In this document: in pieces, positions 9,734 to 18,494 of the stretch | Layout of the letters: every line of letters starts with the position of its first letter | Position numbering within the stretch: position 1 is the stretch's first letter | DNA from: DATJIG01 sp050260515 | Lineage (GTDB): Bacteria; Pseudomonadota; Alphaproteobacteria; SMXQ01 | Reading direction: 5' to 3' | DNA: 64,000 bases | NCBI GenBank assembly: GCA_050260515.1 | Contig: JBLNCI010000024.1 | Span: forward strand, 27,140-91,139 | Translations under genes and position numbers: made by a program | The notes under the pieces: generated by a model | Databases searched by the model: none | The model's input: only the letters and a program-made list of their open reading frames with translations | Told to the model about the DNA's origin: nothing

Positions 9734-11983
9734 TTGGGCCGCTCCCGCACCTCCCCGTCTGGCCCGCTGGACCCCGATTCCGTCCTCCGCTTCCTACAGG
9801 CCCATGGCCCGTCCGAACGCCGTGCGATCGCGCGCGGCCTCGGCGTGCGCGACGCGCAACGCTCCGAGCTCCGGCTGCTGCTGCGCTCGCTCGTGGCCGA
9901 AGGCCGCGTGAATCTCGTCAAGGGCCGCCGCTTCAGCGTCGGCGGCGCGCTCAAGCCGGTGCAGATCCTGGAGATCGTCGGCCCGGACGCCGACGGCGAG
10001 TTGCTGGCGAAGCCGGCCGACTGGGACGGCACGGGCGATCCGCCGCCGATTTACGTCGCGCCGCCACGCGACGAGGGTCCCGCGCCCGCCGCCGGCGAAC
10101 GCATCCTCGCCAAGCTCCGGCAGGACCCGGACGGCGGTTACGACGCGTTCATCCTGCGGCGACTCGGCTCGGGTCCGGCGGAGATCCTCGGCATCTTCCG
10201 CTTGAGCGACGGCCGCGGCCGCATCGATCCGACCGACCGGCGCGCCAAGTCGTCGTTCATGGTCGACGGCGCGCATACCAAGGGCGCGAAGCCCGGCGAC
10301 CTCGTGCGCGCCGTCGCCCTGCCGCGCCGCGCGGCGGGGCTGCCGACGGCGCGCATCGTCGAGCGCGTCGGCCATCTCGACGATCCCGGCGTCGTCAGCC
10401 TGATCGCGATCCACGGCCACGGCATTCCGACCGTGTTCCCCGACGGCGTGCTGGCAGAGACCCGCGCCGCGACGCCGCCGACCATGGCTGGCCGCGAGGA
10501 CCTGCGTGGCGAGACCCTCGTCACCATCGACGGCGAGGACGCGCGCGATTTCGACGATGCGGTGTGGGCCGAGCCCGACACCGATCCGCAGAACGAGGGC
10601 GGCTTTCATCTCATCGTCGCCATCGCCGATGTCGCCTACTACGTGCGCGCCGGATCGCCGCTCGATCGCACGGCCTACGAGCGCGGCAACTCCGTCTACA
10701 TGCCGGACCGCGTGGTGCCGATGCTGCCGGAGCGGCTGTCGAACGACCTCTGCTCGCTGCGTCCCGACGAGGACCGCCCGGTCCTAGCCGCGCACATGTG
10801 GATCGACGCCCACGGCCACATGAAGCGCCACCGCTTCACCCGGGCCATGATCCGATCGCAGGCGCGCCTCACCTACGAGCAGGCCGAGGCGATCCGCGAC
10901 GGCTCCCACACCGCGGCGGAGCCGCAGGTCGTGGCGATGGTGCGCGGTCCGCTGTACGCCGCCTTCGCGGCGCTGTCCGAGGCCCGCGCGAAGCGCGGCA
11001 CGCTCGACCTCGACCTGCCCGAATACAAGGTGGTGTTCGGGCCCGGCGGCGACATCGATCGCATCGCGCGGCGCGACCGCCTGGCAAGCCACCGGCTGAT
11101 CGAGGAGTTCATGATTCTCGCCAACGTGGCCGCGGCCGAGGCGCTCGAGAAGCATCGCTTCCCGTGCATGTACCGCATTCACGACCGTCCCGACGAGGCG
11201 AAGGTCGAGGCCTTGCGCCAGTACCTTGACACCCTCGGCATCAAGCTCGCCAAGGGCCAGGTGCTGCGCGCGAGCACGTTCGCCAACATCCTCGACCGCG
11301 TGAAGACGATGCCGTTCGCGACCGAGGTCAACGAGCTCGTGCTGCGGACCCAGTCGCAGGCGGTCTACAGCCCCGAGAACATCGGCCACTTCGGCCTCGC
11401 GCTCCGCAAGTACGCCCACTTCACGTCGCCGATCCGCCGCTACTCCGATCTCCTCGTCCACCGCGCGCTGATCGGGGCGCTGGGCCTCGGCGAGGGCGGC
11501 ATCGACCGCTCCGCGGGCGAGTCGTTCGTGCGCGCGGGCGAGCACATATCGGGCACCGAGCGTCGCGCCGTCGCCGCCGAGCGCGAGGCCATGGAGCGCT
11601 ATCTCACGCTGTTCCTCGCCGACAAGGTGGGCGCGCGCTTCATGGGCCGGGTCAGCGGCGTCACGCGCTTCGGCCTGTTCGTCGCGCTCGACGACATCGG
11701 CGCCCAGGGGCTGGTGCCGGTGAGCACGCTCGGTGTCGAGCGGTTCCGGCATGACGAGCGACGCCATATCCTCGAAGGCCTGCGCACCGGCACGATCTAC
11801 CGCCTCGGCCAGCGGCTGGAGGTCGTGGTTCGGGAGGCGAGCCCGGTGACGGGCGGACTGCTCCTCGCCCTCGCGTCCGCATCCCGGACCGCCGAGTCGG
11901 ACCAGGCGGGGCCGGGCGGCCGGGGCGAACGAGCGGGAGCCGGGCGGCCGCAATGGCGCGCGCGACGGGGCCGCCGCCGATAG
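9734..11983 (+). CDS. rnr: Ribonuclease R
   Basis: This processive 3'-to-5' exoribonuclease degrades structured RNA. The 749 residues contain an N-terminal winged-helix region (about 10-65), cold-shock OB folds, the RNB catalytic domain with the metal-binding cluster GEDARDFDDAVW (about residues 267-278), and a C-terminal S1 domain (about 635-715, with GRVSGVTRFGLFVAL). The tail is rich in Gly and Arg. The start is uncertain: the longest frame begins at TTG 9734, 21 bp after topA, and this is needed to keep the complete winged helix (DPDSVLRFLQAHGPSERR). No clear ribosome binding site is visible. Confidence 0.94.
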   Translation: MGRSRTSPSGPLDPDSVLRFLQAHGPSERRAIARGLGVRDAQRSELRLLLRSLVAEGRVNLVKGRRFSVGGALKPVQILEIVGPDADGELLAKPADWDGTGDPPPIYVAPPRDEGPAPAAGERILAKLRQDPDGGYDAFILRRLGSGPAEILGIFRLSDGRGRIDPTDRRAKSSFMVDGAHTKGAKPGDLVRAVALPRRAAGLPTARIVERVGHLDDPGVVSLIAIHGHGIPTVFPDGVLAETRAATPPTMAGREDLRGETLVTIDGEDARDFDDAVWAEPDTDPQNEGGFHLIVAIADVAYYVRAGSPLDRTAYERGNSVYMPDRVVPMLPERLSNDLCSLRPDEDRPVLAAHMWIDAHGHMKRHRFTRAMIRSQARLTYEQAEAIRDGSHTAAEPQVVAMVRGPLYAAFAALSEARAKRGTLDLDLPEYKVVFGPGGDIDRIARRDRLASHRLIEEFMILANVAAAEALEKHRFPCMYRIHDRPDEAKVEALRQYLDTLGIKLAKGQVLRASTFANILDRVKTMPFATEVNELVLRTQSQAVYSPENIGHFGLALRKYAHFTSPIRRYSDLLVHRALIGALGLGEGGIDRSAGESFVRAGEHISGTERRAVAAEREAMERYLTLFLADKVGARFMGRVSGVTRFGLFVALDDIGAQGLVPVSTLGVERFRHDERRHILEGLRTGTIYRLGQRLEVVVREASPVTGGLLLALASASRTAESDQAGPGGRGERAGAGRPQWRARRGRRR

Positions 11984-12062
11984 GCGGTATGCGAAAATTC
12001 CCCATGAAATCGCGGCGGCGGCACCCTACATTGAGCCCGTCGCCCGCCACCGGACATTTTCC

Positions 12063-12476
12063 ATGACGTCGTTAACCTCGAATACCGCGCCACCTTCCCC
12101 GGGCGCGGATCATGACGCGCACGCGCACCGCCGCGCGCTGTGGCCCGCCATCGGTCGCGGCCTCCTCCGCCGGTGCCCCGCCTGCGGCAATGCCGCCCTG
12201 TTCACCGGGTATCTGACCCTGCGCGCCCCCTGCCCCTCGTGCGGCCTCGACACCGTGCGCTATCGGGCCGACGACGCGCCCGCGTACTTCACCATCGCCA
12301 TCGTCGGCCACATCGTCGTTCCGCTGCTGCTGATGGTCGAGCGCATGTTCCAGCCGCCGACGGCGGTGCAGCTCGGGATCTGGATCCCGGTGACGCTCGC
12401 GCTGACCCTCCTGATTCTCCCGCGAGCCAAGGGCGCGCTGGTGGCGACCAACTGGGCGACAGAGGCCGGGGGATGA
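12063..12476 (+). CDS. DUF983 membrane protein with zinc-ribbon head
   Basis: The function of this 137-residue protein is unknown. It has a cytoplasmic N-terminal zinc ribbon made from two CxxC pairs (Cys38/Cys41 and Cys57/Cys60), then two hydrophobic segments (about 74-96 and 101-120). This matches the DUF983 family, which in alphaproteobacteria is often found beside rnr and rpmG. The gene starts 79 bp after rnr and its stop overlaps the start of the protease gene as ATGA, so the two are coupled. I infer a membrane-associated role, perhaps linked to the protease; nothing in the sequence shows a reaction. Confidence 0.85.
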   Translation: MTSLTSNTAPPSPGADHDAHAHRRALWPAIGRGLLRRCPACGNAALFTGYLTLRAPCPSCGLDTVRYRADDAPAYFTIAIVGHIVVPLLLMVERMFQPPTAVQLGIWIPVTLALTLLILPRAKGALVATNWATEAGG

Positions 12477-14065
12477 TTGCGGCTGCCCGGCGGGGCCAGG
12501 CGCGGGCCGTTCTCTGCGGTCTCCTTGCGCTCCTCGCCGCCGATTGCGCCGGTCCTCGCCGTGGCGAGCAGGCGTTCGAGCCCAACGCCGGCGGCCGCGT
12601 CTTCGCGGTCGCCTTCCACGGGATTCACGACAAGTACGTCGACGCCATCCCGATGGGGATCCTCGCGTCGAGCGCCCTCGAGCAGGTCTCGTCGCTGGAC
12701 CACGATTTCGTGGCCGAGGTCGGGTCGGGCGAGGTCCGCCTCATCGAGCGCGGCCGCGTCATCGGACGGGCAATTGCGCCGGACGACGACGATCCGGACG
12801 GCTGGGCCCGTATCACGACCGAGTTCATCACCGCAGCCGAGGACCGCTCGCGCGCCGTCGCGTCCGCCACCGCCGAGGAGGTGTACGCCCGGATCCTGCG
12901 CGGGGCCCTTCACCCGCTCGACTCGCTCAGCCGTTACGCCGACGCGCGACAGGCACGCGCCCAGCGCGCGGCGCGCGACGGCTACGGCGGCATCGGCGCG
13001 CAGATCACGGTCGACGCGCGCGGCGTCGTGATCTCGTCGGTGTCGCGCGACGGCCCCGCGGCACGCGCGTCGATCCGCGCCGGCGACATCATCCTCCGCA
13101 TCGACGGCGAGGACGTCCGCAAGCTCGACGAGTTCGCCGCCATCGACCGCCTCCGCGGCCGCCCGGGTACGCCGGTCCGGCTGTCCTTGTCGCCGACCGG
13201 GGCCGCGGGTCCGCAGGAGGTCGTGCTGACGCGCACCTCGATCATTCCCGAGACCGTGCGGCTCGACATGATCGGCGACGCGGCACTGATCAAGGTGACG
13301 TCGTTCAACCAGGGCACCGCGCGCTCCCTCAGCCAGATGGTGGCCGAAGCGCGCCGCCGCACCAACGGACGCTTCGCGGGTATCATTCTCGACCTGCGGG
13401 GGAACCCGGGCGGACTGCTCGATCAGGCGGTCGCCGTCGCCGATATCTTCCTGTCGTCGGGCCGCATCATCTCGACCCGCGGGCGCCATCCCGACAGCTT
13501 CCAGTTGTTCGACGCCACCGGCAGCGACGCCGCCGCCGGGGCGCCGATCGTGGTGCTGATCGACGGCGGGTCGGCATCGTCCTCGGAGGTGGTCGCCGCC
13601 GCGCTCCAGGACCGCGGCCGCGCCGTGGTGGTCGGCAGCAACTCCTACGGCAAGGGCACGGTCCAGAACATCATCCGGCTGCCGAACGACGGCGAGCTCG
13701 CGATCACCTGGTCGCGGCTCTACGCGCCCTCCGGCTACACCTTCGACGGGCTCGGCATCCTGCCCAACGTCTGCACCTCGGCGGTCGAAGAGGATGGCAG
13801 CGCCGTTCTGGCCCGGATCAGCCGGGGCGAGATCACGGACGCGCTCAGGCTTGCCGCATGGCGGACGGCGACCGACCTCGACGAGGCGCAGCGGCGCGAC
13901 CTCGCCCGCACCTGCCCCAAGGCGCGGGGCGAGCGGACGGCGGACCTCGACGTGGCGCGCGGGCTGCTCGCCCAGCGCCAGCTCTACGCCAAGGCGCTGG
14001 CCCTCGCCGTTCCGGCGGAGGCGACGGCGTCGCGAGCGATCGGCACCAGCGCCGTTCCATATTGA
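12473..14065 (+). CDS. S41-family C-terminal processing peptidase with PDZ domain
   Basis: This is a 530-residue periplasmic serine protease of the CtpA/Prc type, which cleaves proteins near their C-termini. A hydrophobic N-terminal segment (about 10-25) looks like a signal peptide; the Cys at 25 follows Ala-Ala-Asp, a poor lipobox. A PDZ domain (about 165-245) is followed by the S41 core with LRGNPGG, the catalytic Ser in GGSASSSE (probably Ser369) and Lys394 in SYGKGTVQ, 25 residues later as in CtpB. The start is the ATG at 12473, which overlaps the DUF983 stop; an apparent extension to 12140 is only the other frame of DUF983. Substrates cannot be read from sequence. Confidence 0.9.
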   Translation: MIAAARRGQARAVLCGLLALLAADCAGPRRGEQAFEPNAGGRVFAVAFHGIHDKYVDAIPMGILASSALEQVSSLDHDFVAEVGSGEVRLIERGRVIGRAIAPDDDDPDGWARITTEFITAAEDRSRAVASATAEEVYARILRGALHPLDSLSRYADARQARAQRAARDGYGGIGAQITVDARGVVISSVSRDGPAARASIRAGDIILRIDGEDVRKLDEFAAIDRLRGRPGTPVRLSLSPTGAAGPQEVVLTRTSIIPETVRLDMIGDAALIKVTSFNQGTARSLSQMVAEARRRTNGRFAGIILDLRGNPGGLLDQAVAVADIFLSSGRIISTRGRHPDSFQLFDATGSDAAAGAPIVVLIDGGSASSSEVVAAALQDRGRAVVVGSNSYGKGTVQNIIRLPNDGELAITWSRLYAPSGYTFDGLGILPNVCTSAVEEDGSAVLARISRGEITDALRLAAWRTATDLDEAQRRDLARTCPKARGERTADLDVARGLLAQRQLYAKALALAVPAEATASRAIGTSAVPY

Positions 14066-14086
14066 AAATACAAAGCTTTCCGCGCC

Positions 14087-14114
14087 TTGACAGGCACGCC
14101 AGAGCGGTTATGGT
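14087..14114 (+). promoter_or_regulatory. Promoter of rpmG
   Basis: A consensus -35 box TTGACA (14087-14092) and a -10 box TATGGT (14109-14114) are 16 bp apart. They lie in the gap after the S41 protease, 49 bp before the rpmG start, so L33 has its own promoter. Confidence 0.65.
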
Positions 14115-14163
14115 GGCGCCCCTTCGCGGCCCCGAACAGCCGCCGAATTAAGGATTTGCGGCC

Positions 14164-14331
14164 ATGGCCAAGTCGAACACCGTCCTGATCAAGCTCGAGA
14201 GCACCGCCGGCACCGGCTTCTTCTACGTCGCCAAGAAGAACCCCCGGAAGACCACCGAGAAGCTCAGCTTCCGCAAGTACGACCCGGTTGCCCGCAAGCA
14301 CGTCGACTTCAAGGAAACCAAGATCAAGTAG
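14164..14331 (+). CDS. rpmG: Large ribosomal subunit protein bL33
   Basis: This 55-residue protein begins MAKSNTVLIKLEST and ends in KETKIK. It contains GTGFFYVAKKNPR and KLSFRKYDPVARKH, the classical L33 pattern without the four Cys of the zinc-binding form. Length and sequence match alphaproteobacterial L33. It has its own promoter (14087-14114) and a strong intrinsic terminator (14363-14391), so it is a single-gene unit. Confidence 0.96.
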   Translation: MAKSNTVLIKLESTAGTGFFYVAKKNPRKTTEKLSFRKYDPVARKHVDFKETKIK

Positions 14332-14362
14332 TCGCCGCGGCCGAACGGCCGCCCGACGAAGG

Positions 14363-14391
14363 AAAAAGCCGCCCTCGGGGGCGGCTTTTTT
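14363..14391 (+). terminator. Rho-independent terminator of rpmG
   Basis: A GC-rich hairpin with arms GCCGCCC and GGGCGGC and a short loop is flanked by an A-run on the left and six T on the right. It begins 31 bp after the rpmG stop. The A-run means the same hairpin could also stop transcription coming from pleD on the other strand. Confidence 0.85.
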
Positions 14392-14430
14392 GTTGGCCGG
14401 AGCAAACGGCGCGCGGGCCTGCCCGGCCCC

Positions 14431-14462
14431 CCTGTGCAGCCGCCTGTGCAAACCGCCTGTGT
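14431..14462. repeat. Three 12-bp tandem units containing CCTGTGCA
   Basis: CCTGTGCA begins at 14431 and 14443, and CCTGTGTA at 14455, giving an exact 12-bp period. The array lies in the non-coding gap between the converging rpmG and pleD genes, just after the terminator. No function is known to me. Confidence 0.75.
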
Positions 14463-14467
14463 AAAAG

Positions 14468-14592
14468 TGTCCCAACTGTCCCAGGTGTCCCAAACGCCCA
14501 GTGTGGGACAGTGGGACAAACGGGCTAGCGCATTGTTTCCGTTGGGAATGACTGTCCCACGCACCGCGACCGACGAGGTCGGCCGTGGGACA
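14468..14592. repeat. Cluster of seven TGTCCCA/TGGGACA heptamers
   Basis: The heptamer TGTCCCA begins at 14468, 14477 and 14486 (9-bp period) and again at 14553. Its reverse complement TGGGACA begins at 14504, 14512 and 14586. The forward triplet followed by the reverse pair can fold into a hairpin. All copies lie between rpmG and the 3' end of pleD, so this could be a processing or termination structure, a protein-binding array, or a decayed repeat. Confidence 0.75.
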
Positions 14593-14598
14593 CTTCGG

Positions 14599-16014
<1,416 letters not shown>

Positions 16015-16020
16015 GTCCGC

Positions 16021-16416
16021 CTACGCAAGCGTCCGCTCGATGACTTCCATGAAGTTCGTGACGGAAATCGGCTTGGCGATGTACGCCTCGCAGCCGCCTT
16101 CGCGGATCTTCTCCTCGTCGCCCTTCATGGCGAACGCGGTGACCGCAATGACGGGGATGTGCCGGATCCGGTCGTCGCCCTTGATCCAGCGCGTGACCTC
16201 GAGGCCCGAGACCTCGGGAAGCTGGATGTCCATGAGGATGAGATTCGGCTTGTGCTCGCGGGCGAGCTTCAGCGCCTCGTTCCCGTCCTTGGTCTGCAGG
16301 GTCTTGTAGCCATGGGCCTCGAGAAGGTCGTGGAAGAGCTTCATATTGAGCTCGTTGTCCTCGACGATCAGGATGGTTTTGTTCTTGCGGGCGCCCGCGC
16401 CGCCATCGACCATCAT
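16021..16416 (-). CDS. divK: Single-domain response regulator DivK
   Basis: This 131-residue protein is a lone receiver domain with the acidic pocket VEDN, phospho-acceptor Asp63 in LMDIQLPE, a Thr in AVTAFA and Lys in AKPIS. In alphaproteobacteria DivK acts with DivJ/PleC kinases to control CtrA and cell polarity. Two in-frame ATG codons (16416 and 16413) follow the purine-rich GGTGGAG, so the exact start is open by one codon. It is co-transcribed with pleD. A small inverted repeat lies just upstream (16437-16458). Confidence 0.95.
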   Translation of the reverse strand: MMVDGGAGARKNKTILIVEDNELNMKLFHDLLEAHGYKTLQTKDGNEALKLAREHKPNLILMDIQLPEVSGLEVTRWIKGDDRIRHIPVIAVTAFAMKGDEEKIREGGCEAYIAKPISVTNFMEVIERTLA

Positions 16417-16436
16417 GCTCCACCCCCAACAGCCAC

Positions 16437-16458
16437 GTCCGGCAATTCACCGCCGGAC
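16437..16458 (-). promoter_or_regulatory. Stem-loop in the divK leader
   Basis: Perfect 7-bp arms GTCCGGC and GCCGGAC flank an 8-nt loop, 20 bp upstream of the divK start codon. No T-run follows, so it is not a typical terminator. It may affect translation or mRNA stability. Confidence 0.4.
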
Positions 16459-16567
16459 TTCCCCGCGGCCGCATCGTCCTAACCTGTCCCGAATAGGTTA
16501 ATTATTCATGACCGGGGCCCCAAATCGACCCCGGGGACGATCGCCTGCACTCAGCGAAAACAAAGCC

Positions 16568-17431
16568 TTAACAGCCCACCTTTGGCAACGGCTCGATGCG
16601 TTCCAACGTGGCGTTGACGGTAAATTCTCCGTAATCGAGCACGAACGCATCGGCGACGCCGTTGTCGAACAGCTTGAGACCGACCTCGTACGAGGGATCC
16701 GGCTTCGGATCGGCGGCATCGAAGTAGGCCACCCGCACCGGCCACGAGCGATGCGCGAGCAGCGGGCTCGACGGCTTCTCCGCAGCCGCGGCCGGCGCGC
16801 CGATGACGACGTTCACCTCCTGGGGCCCCTCCGGCGTCGCGCCGTCGAAGAACGGATTGAAGAAGGTGCGCTCGCCCGCCTCGGCGCGACGGATCAGCTC
16901 GACGGCATGCGCCGTCGGGAACAGCGTCTTCGGCGGGAGCTTGAACCGCTTGCCGCTGGTCTCGTACACGGCTTCGCCGCCGTTGGGCCCCAATGTCGCC
17001 GAGCCCTGAAACTCATCGGTGGTCTTGCCGCCGGCCGAGTTCTTCACGGTGAACCGGAACGAATGGCTGTCCTTGGATTCCCAGCTCGAGAAGTTGGACT
17101 CGGTCTTCACCTCGTTGCCCTGGGCCGAGATCAGGTTGAGGCGCACGCGCTGAAGGGTCGTCCAACCGTCGCACGCTTCGCCGAATTCGATCAGCATCGC
17201 GCCACGGGCATTCACCGTCCCTGTACCCGTCCGCGCGGCCCCGAAGCTCATGGTGTAGGCGGCGCGATGGGGCGCGAGACGGGCGGCGATCGCCTCCGCT
17301 TGCGCGAAGGCTTCCGGAATTCCGGCCGCGAGCAGGGCGACCGCGGCGAGCGCCGCGGACCTCACGGTGCGGCGAAAACCGTCGGAGCCGAACATCGGAC
17401 TCGTCACCGGGCGCGGGCGCGTCAGGTGCAT
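16568..17431 (-). CDS. eipB: Cell envelope integrity protein EipB (DUF1849 family)
   Basis: This is a 287-residue periplasmic protein. The start at 17431 has a strong ribosome binding site (AGGAGAGAGAG directly before ATG) and gives a signal peptide with a hydrophobic core at about 26-37 and a likely cut after AFAQA. An in-frame extension to 17551 is not supported. The sequence matches DUF1849, the EipB family, which forms a beta-spiral and supports envelope integrity in Brucella. EipB has a disulfide between an early and a C-terminal Cys; here Cys87 and the last residue, Cys287, are the matching pair. It is a single gene, downstream of nothing obvious. Confidence 0.87.
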   Translation of the reverse strand: MHLTRPRPVTSPMFGSDGFRRTVRSAALAAVALLAAGIPEAFAQAEAIAARLAPHRAAYTMSFGAARTGTGTVNARGAMLIEFGEACDGWTTLQRVRLNLISAQGNEVKTESNFSSWESKDSHSFRFTVKNSAGGKTTDEFQGSATLGPNGGEAVYETSGKRFKLPPKTLFPTAHAVELIRRAEAGERTFFNPFFDGATPEGPQEVNVVIGAPAAAAEKPSSPLLAHRSWPVRVAYFDAADPKPDPSYEVGLKLFDNGVADAFVLDYGEFTVNATLERIEPLPKVGC

Positions 17432-17777
17432 CTCTCTCTCCTGTACTGGCGGTATGGCGCGGGCGGGGCGTGACGCGGCGTTGCGGTGGCGCCGGACCGC
17501 TCCGGCGGCGCCGACGCACCGGCGCGCCGCCATTATGGCATCGCCGCCCACTCGGTCCTAGGGGCCAGACCGCGACAACGTGGGGCATCGCGGCCGAACC
17601 CGGCAGAGCTTGCCTGGTCGCCGGGTGCTTTTTTCCCGGCGCCGTCGGCGACCGCTGCAGGAAACCCCGTGAAATCGAGCGTTTCCGCGGCCCGCGCAGT
17701 TGGCACCCGGCTTGCTCCACCGTCGTGGGGCCACAGGAAAGGTGCGCCCGCAGGGTTCATGACGGGTGGAGACGTCC
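17432..17777. other. Non-coding divergent spacer between eipB and a GGDEF gene
   Basis: These 346 bp separate two divergent genes. The short open frames here are Arg-rich, overlap each other in several frames and look spurious. Visible elements are a sigma-54-type promoter (17701-17716) and an inverted repeat CGCCGGG/CCCGGCG at 17619-17641 whose T-run lies in the loop rather than after the stem, so it is not a standard terminator. I see no clear eipB promoter. Confidence 0.6.
17701..17716 (+). promoter_or_regulatory. Sigma-54 (RpoN) promoter candidate for the diguanylate cyclase gene
   Basis: TGGCAC (17701-17706) and TTGCT (17712-17716) match the -24 and -12 elements, and the invariant GG and GC dinucleotides are 10 bp apart as required. 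The expected start of transcription is near 17727, about 50 bp before the gene's ATG. Sigma-54 promoters need an enhancer-binding activator, which is not encoded in the window. Confidence 0.6.
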
Positions 17778-18491
17778 ATGAGCAAGGTGAAGAACAGGAC
17801 GACGGATACGCGACAGCGTCGCGACGACAGCCTGCTGATCGCTCGTCTGGGCGAGGTGGCGGGCCGGCTTCATCGTGCCTGCGTCACCGCTGACAACGAG
17901 ACGCCGCTCGTCGAAAAAGCGCTGCTCGCCGCGGCCGAGGTCGAAAAGCGCCTGGTCGCGCAGAGTGCGCGCATCGCCTACCTCGAGACGCTCTCCGTCA
18001 CCGACGAGCTGACCGGGCTCCTCAATCGCCGCGGCTTCGAGGAAGCCTTCCGGCGCGCGCTGGTTGCCGCCGGCCGCTATGGCGACGAAGGCGTGCTGAT
18101 CGCCTGCGACCTCGACGATTTCAAGACCGTGAACGACCGCTTCGGCCACAGCGCCGGGGACGAGGTGCTGCGCCAGGTCGGGCACCTCCTCAAGACGCAC
18201 ATCCGCGACACCGACTTCGTTGCGCGGCTGGGCGGCGACGAGTTCGCCGTCATCCTGGTGCCGACGGGCTGGCGCAACGGCCTGAAGCGCGCTCAGACGC
18301 TCAACCGCGCGCTCAACCGTCTCGTGGTCGGAGTCGAGGGCCAGAACATCTCGGTCAGCGCCTCGATCGGCGTCGAGCGCTTCGGCCCGAACGACGGCGA
18401 CACCGACACGCTGCTCGCTCGCGCCGATATGGCGATGTACTGCAACAAGCGGCGACGGGCGGCGGTCGGACTCGTCCGCGCCGCGGAGTAG
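17778..18491 (+). CDS. GGDEF-domain diguanylate cyclase
   Basis: The 237-residue cytoplasmic protein has no membrane segment. A helical, probably coiled-coil N-terminal part (about 1-75) precedes a complete GGDEF domain with GGDEF at 152-156 and an I-site RDTD at 143-146, five residues upstream. It should make cyclic di-GMP under feedback inhibition. I chose the ATG at 17778, preceded by GGGTGGAG, over an in-frame GTG at 17766. It is the second cyclase in 4 kb after PleD but has no receiver domain, so its control may be transcriptional, through the sigma-54 site upstream. It converges on aspS with a 3-bp gap. Confidence 0.92.
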   Translation: MSKVKNRTTDTRQRRDDSLLIARLGEVAGRLHRACVTADNETPLVEKALLAAAEVEKRLVAQSARIAYLETLSVTDELTGLLNRRGFEEAFRRALVAAGRYGDEGVLIACDLDDFKTVNDRFGHSAGDEVLRQVGHLLKTHIRDTDFVARLGGDEFAVILVPTGWRNGLKRAQTLNRALNRLVVGVEGQNISVSASIGVERFGPNDGDTDTLLARADMAMYCNKRRRAAVGLVRAAE

Positions 18492-18494
18492 CGG

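Noticed and set aside
12140..12472. In-frame extension of the S41 protease gene upstream of 12473
   Set aside because: This part is the shifted frame of the DUF983 gene, with Arg/Pro-rich sequence and no signal peptide. The ATG at 12473 overlaps the DUF983 stop and gives a proper signal-like N-terminus.
14431..14592. CRISPR array
   Set aside because: Repeats are 7-12 bp with almost no spacer and occur in both orientations. There are no cas genes.
17619..17641. Rho-independent terminator
   Set aside because: The inverted repeat is real, but the run of six T is in the loop rather than after the stem, and no gene ends just before it.
17486..17893. 135-residue open frame overlapping the GGDEF gene start
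   Set aside because: It overlaps the well-supported GGDEF gene in another frame and has low-complexity Arg/Pro/Gly composition.
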